From RPQJ01 sp963706535 (GTDB lineage: Bacteria > Pseudomonadota > Gammaproteobacteria > Steroidobacterales > Steroidobacteraceae): DNA of 64,000 nt. Below, one piece after another: positions 61,680 to 64,000 of this stretch (position 1 is its first letter; each line of letters begins with the position of its first letter). The translations under genes were made by a program, and so were the position numbers. Where the stretch lies: contig CAVPMU010000012.1 of the NCBI GenBank assembly GCA_963706535.1, forward strand, positions 124,001 through 188,000, read 5' to 3'. Below the pieces are notes generated by a model. That model had not been told where the DNA came from. It searched no databases and worked only from the letters and a program-made list of their open reading frames with translations.

Positions 61680-64000
61680 TCAGCGGTCGCCCTCGCGGGG
61701 TCGCACGCGGCGGGTGGCGATGGCCTGGTGCGGATCGTCGGGCCAGTAGTGCTTCGGATAGCGGCCTTTCAGCTCCTTGCGCACCTCGTGGTAGCCGCGA
61801 GCCCAGAAGCTCGCGAGATCGCGCGTCACCTGCACTGGCCGCCGTGCCGGGGAGAGCAGTTCGAGCGTGACGGGAACACGTCCATCGACGACGCGCGGCG
61901 ACTCCACCAGGCCGAAGACTTCCTGCAGCCTCACGGCGAGCGTGGGCGACCCGCTCGAGTAATCGAGCGCGATCCGCGAGCCACTCGGTACCGCGAGGTG
62001 GGTGGGGGCGAGCTGGTCGAGGCGGCGCTGGCCATTCCAGTCCAGCAACCCGTGCAATGCGCCACGCAGGTCGACCTTCGCGAGTTGCTCGCGGCGCGTG
62101 ATCCGTTCCAGCCAGGGCGCGAGCCAGTCCTCCAGCGAGGCCAGCAGTCCGGCGTCGGAGGCGTCGGGCCATGCGGCCGGGCCTTGCGGGTCGTGCGCCC
62201 TCACCAGGGCGACACGCGCGCGCCACTGCTCGAGGTCGCGGGTCCAGGGCAGGCAGGCGAGGCCCAGGGAGCGGATGCCCTGCAGCATGGCGGCCAGCGT
62301 GGCTCCGGGCGGTGGCTGGCGCAGGGGATCGTCGCGCAGGACGAGCTGGCCGAGCCGCCGCAGCCTGCGCGCGGCGACCGTCTCGTCGCGTGGATCCCAC
62401 TCGACGCTCGAGGTCTCCGTTATCGACGCGCCGAAGTGTCGTTCGAGCAGGTTCGGGTCGAGTGGCGCGGCGAGCTGGATGCGCGCCTCCCGCTCGCCGG
62501 CGTCGAGCTCCGCAACGACGATGAATTCCGAACGTGCCAGTGCCGTGGCCTGCGCAAACACTGCGCCGCGTCCGCCGCTCAGGGCATATCGCCCGCCGCC
62601 GCCCTCGCGTGCGCGCCCGATCCGGTCCGGATACGCAAACGCAAGCAGCAGGCCGGGCGCGTCCGTCTCGGCGATCGCGGCCGCCCCGGTCGACGGCCCG
62701 CGTTCGAGGCGGGACAGTTGCCGCTCGACCTGCTGCCGCACACGCTGGATGCGCCGCACCGCGGCGCCATCGACGTCGAGGCCGGGCGGTGGGGCCCGAC
62801 CATGAAGTACGTCGACGCGAATCCGCAGGTCGGGGTCGCGCAGCGGCCCGGCCGCGCGCAGCGGATCGCGCTCCGAGAGCACGGCCGCCATGTCGCAGGC
62901 GAGCCGCTCGAGCCCGAGCGAACGGGCGCGGAGCACCATGTGCGCGAGCCGCGGGTGCAGGCCGAGCGACGCCATGTCGCGGCCGAGCGGCGTAATGCGG
63001 TCACGGTCGTCGAGCGCTTCGAGCGCCCTCAGCAGGTCCCGTGCCTGCGCCAGCGGTGCGGCCGGCGGCGGATCCAGCCACGCGAGTGACTCGGCCTCCG
63101 CGCCCCAGCAGGCGAGCTCGAGCGCGAGCGGCGCGAGATCGGCCTCGAGGATCTCGGCGGGCGACTGCGGCAGCAGCGCGGCATGAACGGATTCACTCCA
63201 CAGCCGGTAGCAGGCGCCGGGCGCGGTCCGTCCGGCGCGTCCGCGACGCTGGTCCGCGGAGGAGCGCGAGATGCGCAGGGTCTCGAGGCGGCTCATGCCG
63301 CTTGCCGGATCGAAACGCTGCCGTCGCTCGAGGCCCGCATCGACCACGATGCGCACGCCTTCGATGGTCAGGCTGGTCTCGGCGATGTTGGTCGCGACCA
63401 CCACCTTGCGCCGGCCCCGCGGGTCGGGACGCAGCGCCGCATCCTGCGCTTCCGCGGAAAGTTCGCCATACAGGGGCAGCACGGCGAAGGCGGCCGGTTC
63501 GAGGCTCGTCGCAAGCACCTCTGCCACGCGACGGATCTCGCCGGCGCCCGGCAGGAATGCCAGCACGTCGCCCTCTTGCTCCGCGATGGCGCGCACGACG
63601 GCGGCAGCGACCTGGCGCGCGATCTCGTGCGGCCGACGGTCGCCGCCCGCAGGGCCTGCAAGATACGTCGTCTGTACGTCGAACATGCGCCCGGGCGAGC
63701 GGATGACCGTCGCTTCGCCGAGCAGCCGCGCGATGGCCTCGCCGTCGAGCGTGGCCGACATCACCAGCAGGCGCAGCGACTCGCGCAGGTGACGCTGGCA
63801 CTCGAGCGCCAGTGCGAGCCCGAGGTCGCCCTGCAGGTTGCGCTCGTGGAACTCGTCGAACACGACGCACGCGACACCCTCGAGCGCGGGATCGCGCTGC
63901 AGCATGCGCGTGAGGATGCCCTCGGTCACGACCTCGATGACGGTACGCGGACCGACCCGCGTCTCGAGCCGCGTGCGGAATCCGACCGTGTTACTCACGT
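61680..64000 (-). CDS. hrpB: ATP-dependent helicase HrpB (N-terminus beyond window)
   Basis: DEAH-box RNA helicase-like protein. About 773 residues are visible; the first part including Walker A lies beyond the edge, and the frame is open to the boundary (TVGFRTRLETRVGPRT). Motif II is FDEFHERNLQGDLGLA, motif III VMSATLDG, motif V VVVATNIAETSLTIEGVR and motif VI SSADQRRGRAGRTAPGACYR. The HrpB-specific C-terminal domain ends with HYWPDDPHQAIATRRVRPRE. Function in bacteria is poorly known. The 3' end lies five bases from the convergent permease remnant. Confidence 0.95.
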   Translation of the reverse strand, partial: VSNTVGFRTRLETRVGPRTVIEVVTEGILTRMLQRDPALEGVACVVFDEFHERNLQGDLGLALALECQRHLRESLRLLVMSATLDGEAIARLLGEATVIRSPGRMFDVQTTYLAGPAGGDRRPHEIARQVAAAVVRAIAEQEGDVLAFLPGAGEIRRVAEVLATSLEPAAFAVLPLYGELSAEAQDAALRPDPRGRRKVVVATNIAETSLTIEGVRIVVDAGLERRQRFDPASGMSRLETLRISRSSADQRRGRAGRTAPGACYRLWSESVHAALLPQSPAEILEADLAPLALELACWGAEAESLAWLDPPPAAPLAQARDLLRALEALDDRDRITPLGRDMASLGLHPRLAHMVLRARSLGLERLACDMAAVLSERDPLRAAGPLRDPDLRIRVDVLHGRAPPPGLDVDGAAVRRIQRVRQQVERQLSRLERGPSTGAAAIAETDAPGLLLAFAYPDRIGRAREGGGGRYALSGGRGAVFAQATALARSEFIVVAELDAGEREARIQLAAPLDPNLLERHFGASITETSSVEWDPRDETVAARRLRRLGQLVLRDDPLRQPPPGATLAAMLQGIRSLGLACLPWTRDLEQWRARVALVRAHDPQGPAAWPDASDAGLLASLEDWLAPWLERITRREQLAKVDLRGALHGLLDWNGQRRLDQLAPTHLAVPSGSRIALDYSSGSPTLAVRLQEVFGLVESPRVVDGRVPVTLELLSPARRPVQVTRDLASFWARGYHEVRKELKGRYPKHYWPDDPHQAIATRRVRPREGDR

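Overview
The window is GC-rich bacterial chromosome, almost fully coding, with lipoprotein, Tat and Sec signals and a typical Gram-negative gene set (murB, ilvA, gloA, dacB, hrpB, MacB/LolCE-like permeases, TolQ/ExbB-type channel). It fits a free-living gammaproteobacterium, possibly near the Steroidobacterales or Nevskiales; that placement is inference from gene content only. Long reading frames opposite or beside real genes are common because of base composition and were ignored.

Layout. 1-5.8 kb: acetolactate synthase large subunit (5' end outside the window), a ChrA-type chromate transporter, a frameshifted Tat-exported FAD oxidase, a DsbA-like thiol oxidoreductase and glyoxalase I. 5.85-8.0 kb: a more AT-rich island with two small membrane proteins and a RelE/Xre toxin-antitoxin pair, bounded by inverted copies of a 23-bp repeat. 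8-27.4 kb: housekeeping and metabolic genes (murB, a glutamine-synthetase-like ligase, MFS transporters, an aminotransferase-fold protein, ilvA, a PAS histidine kinase with a hydrolase and a DUF2238 protein, an LCAT-like lipase, a DUF885 peptidase) and an SplB-like radical SAM gene preceded by a LexA-type box.

27.4-40.7 kb is the most unusual part: eleven same-strand, mostly overlapping genes. They encode four lipoproteins, a membrane Ser/Thr kinase-fold protein that lacks two catalytic residues, an FHA/PEGA/formylglycine-enzyme-like membrane protein, a small anchored periplasmic protein, a TolQ/ExbB/MotA-family proton channel, an actin/Hsp70-fold protein fused to FHA, and two paralogous von Willebrand A proteins. 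Each vWA protein has one N-terminal membrane helix carrying an acidic residue, as in ExbD/TolR/MotB. I propose an ion-driven, phosphopeptide-regulated envelope machine. A TPR protein with a TonB-like C-terminus converges on its 3' end.

42-64 kb: the AmmeMemoRadiSam trio, glutamine-dependent NAD synthetase, an intergenic region with three strong hairpins, a DUF502/metallo-beta-lactamase pair, dacB, a HIT protein, an acetate module (acs, DUF4212 and symporter subunits, then a DUF294 sensor and a DnaQ-like exonuclease), an NlpC/P60 lipoprotein, an EF-hand protein, a MacAB-like locus reduced to fragments by internal deletions, and hrpB (N-terminus outside the window).

Quality note. Four otherwise intact genes carry single-base frameshifts. 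Three of these are the same change, GACGTC read as GAACGTC on one strand or the other, which suggests systematic sequence error or a mutational hotspot rather than independent decay.
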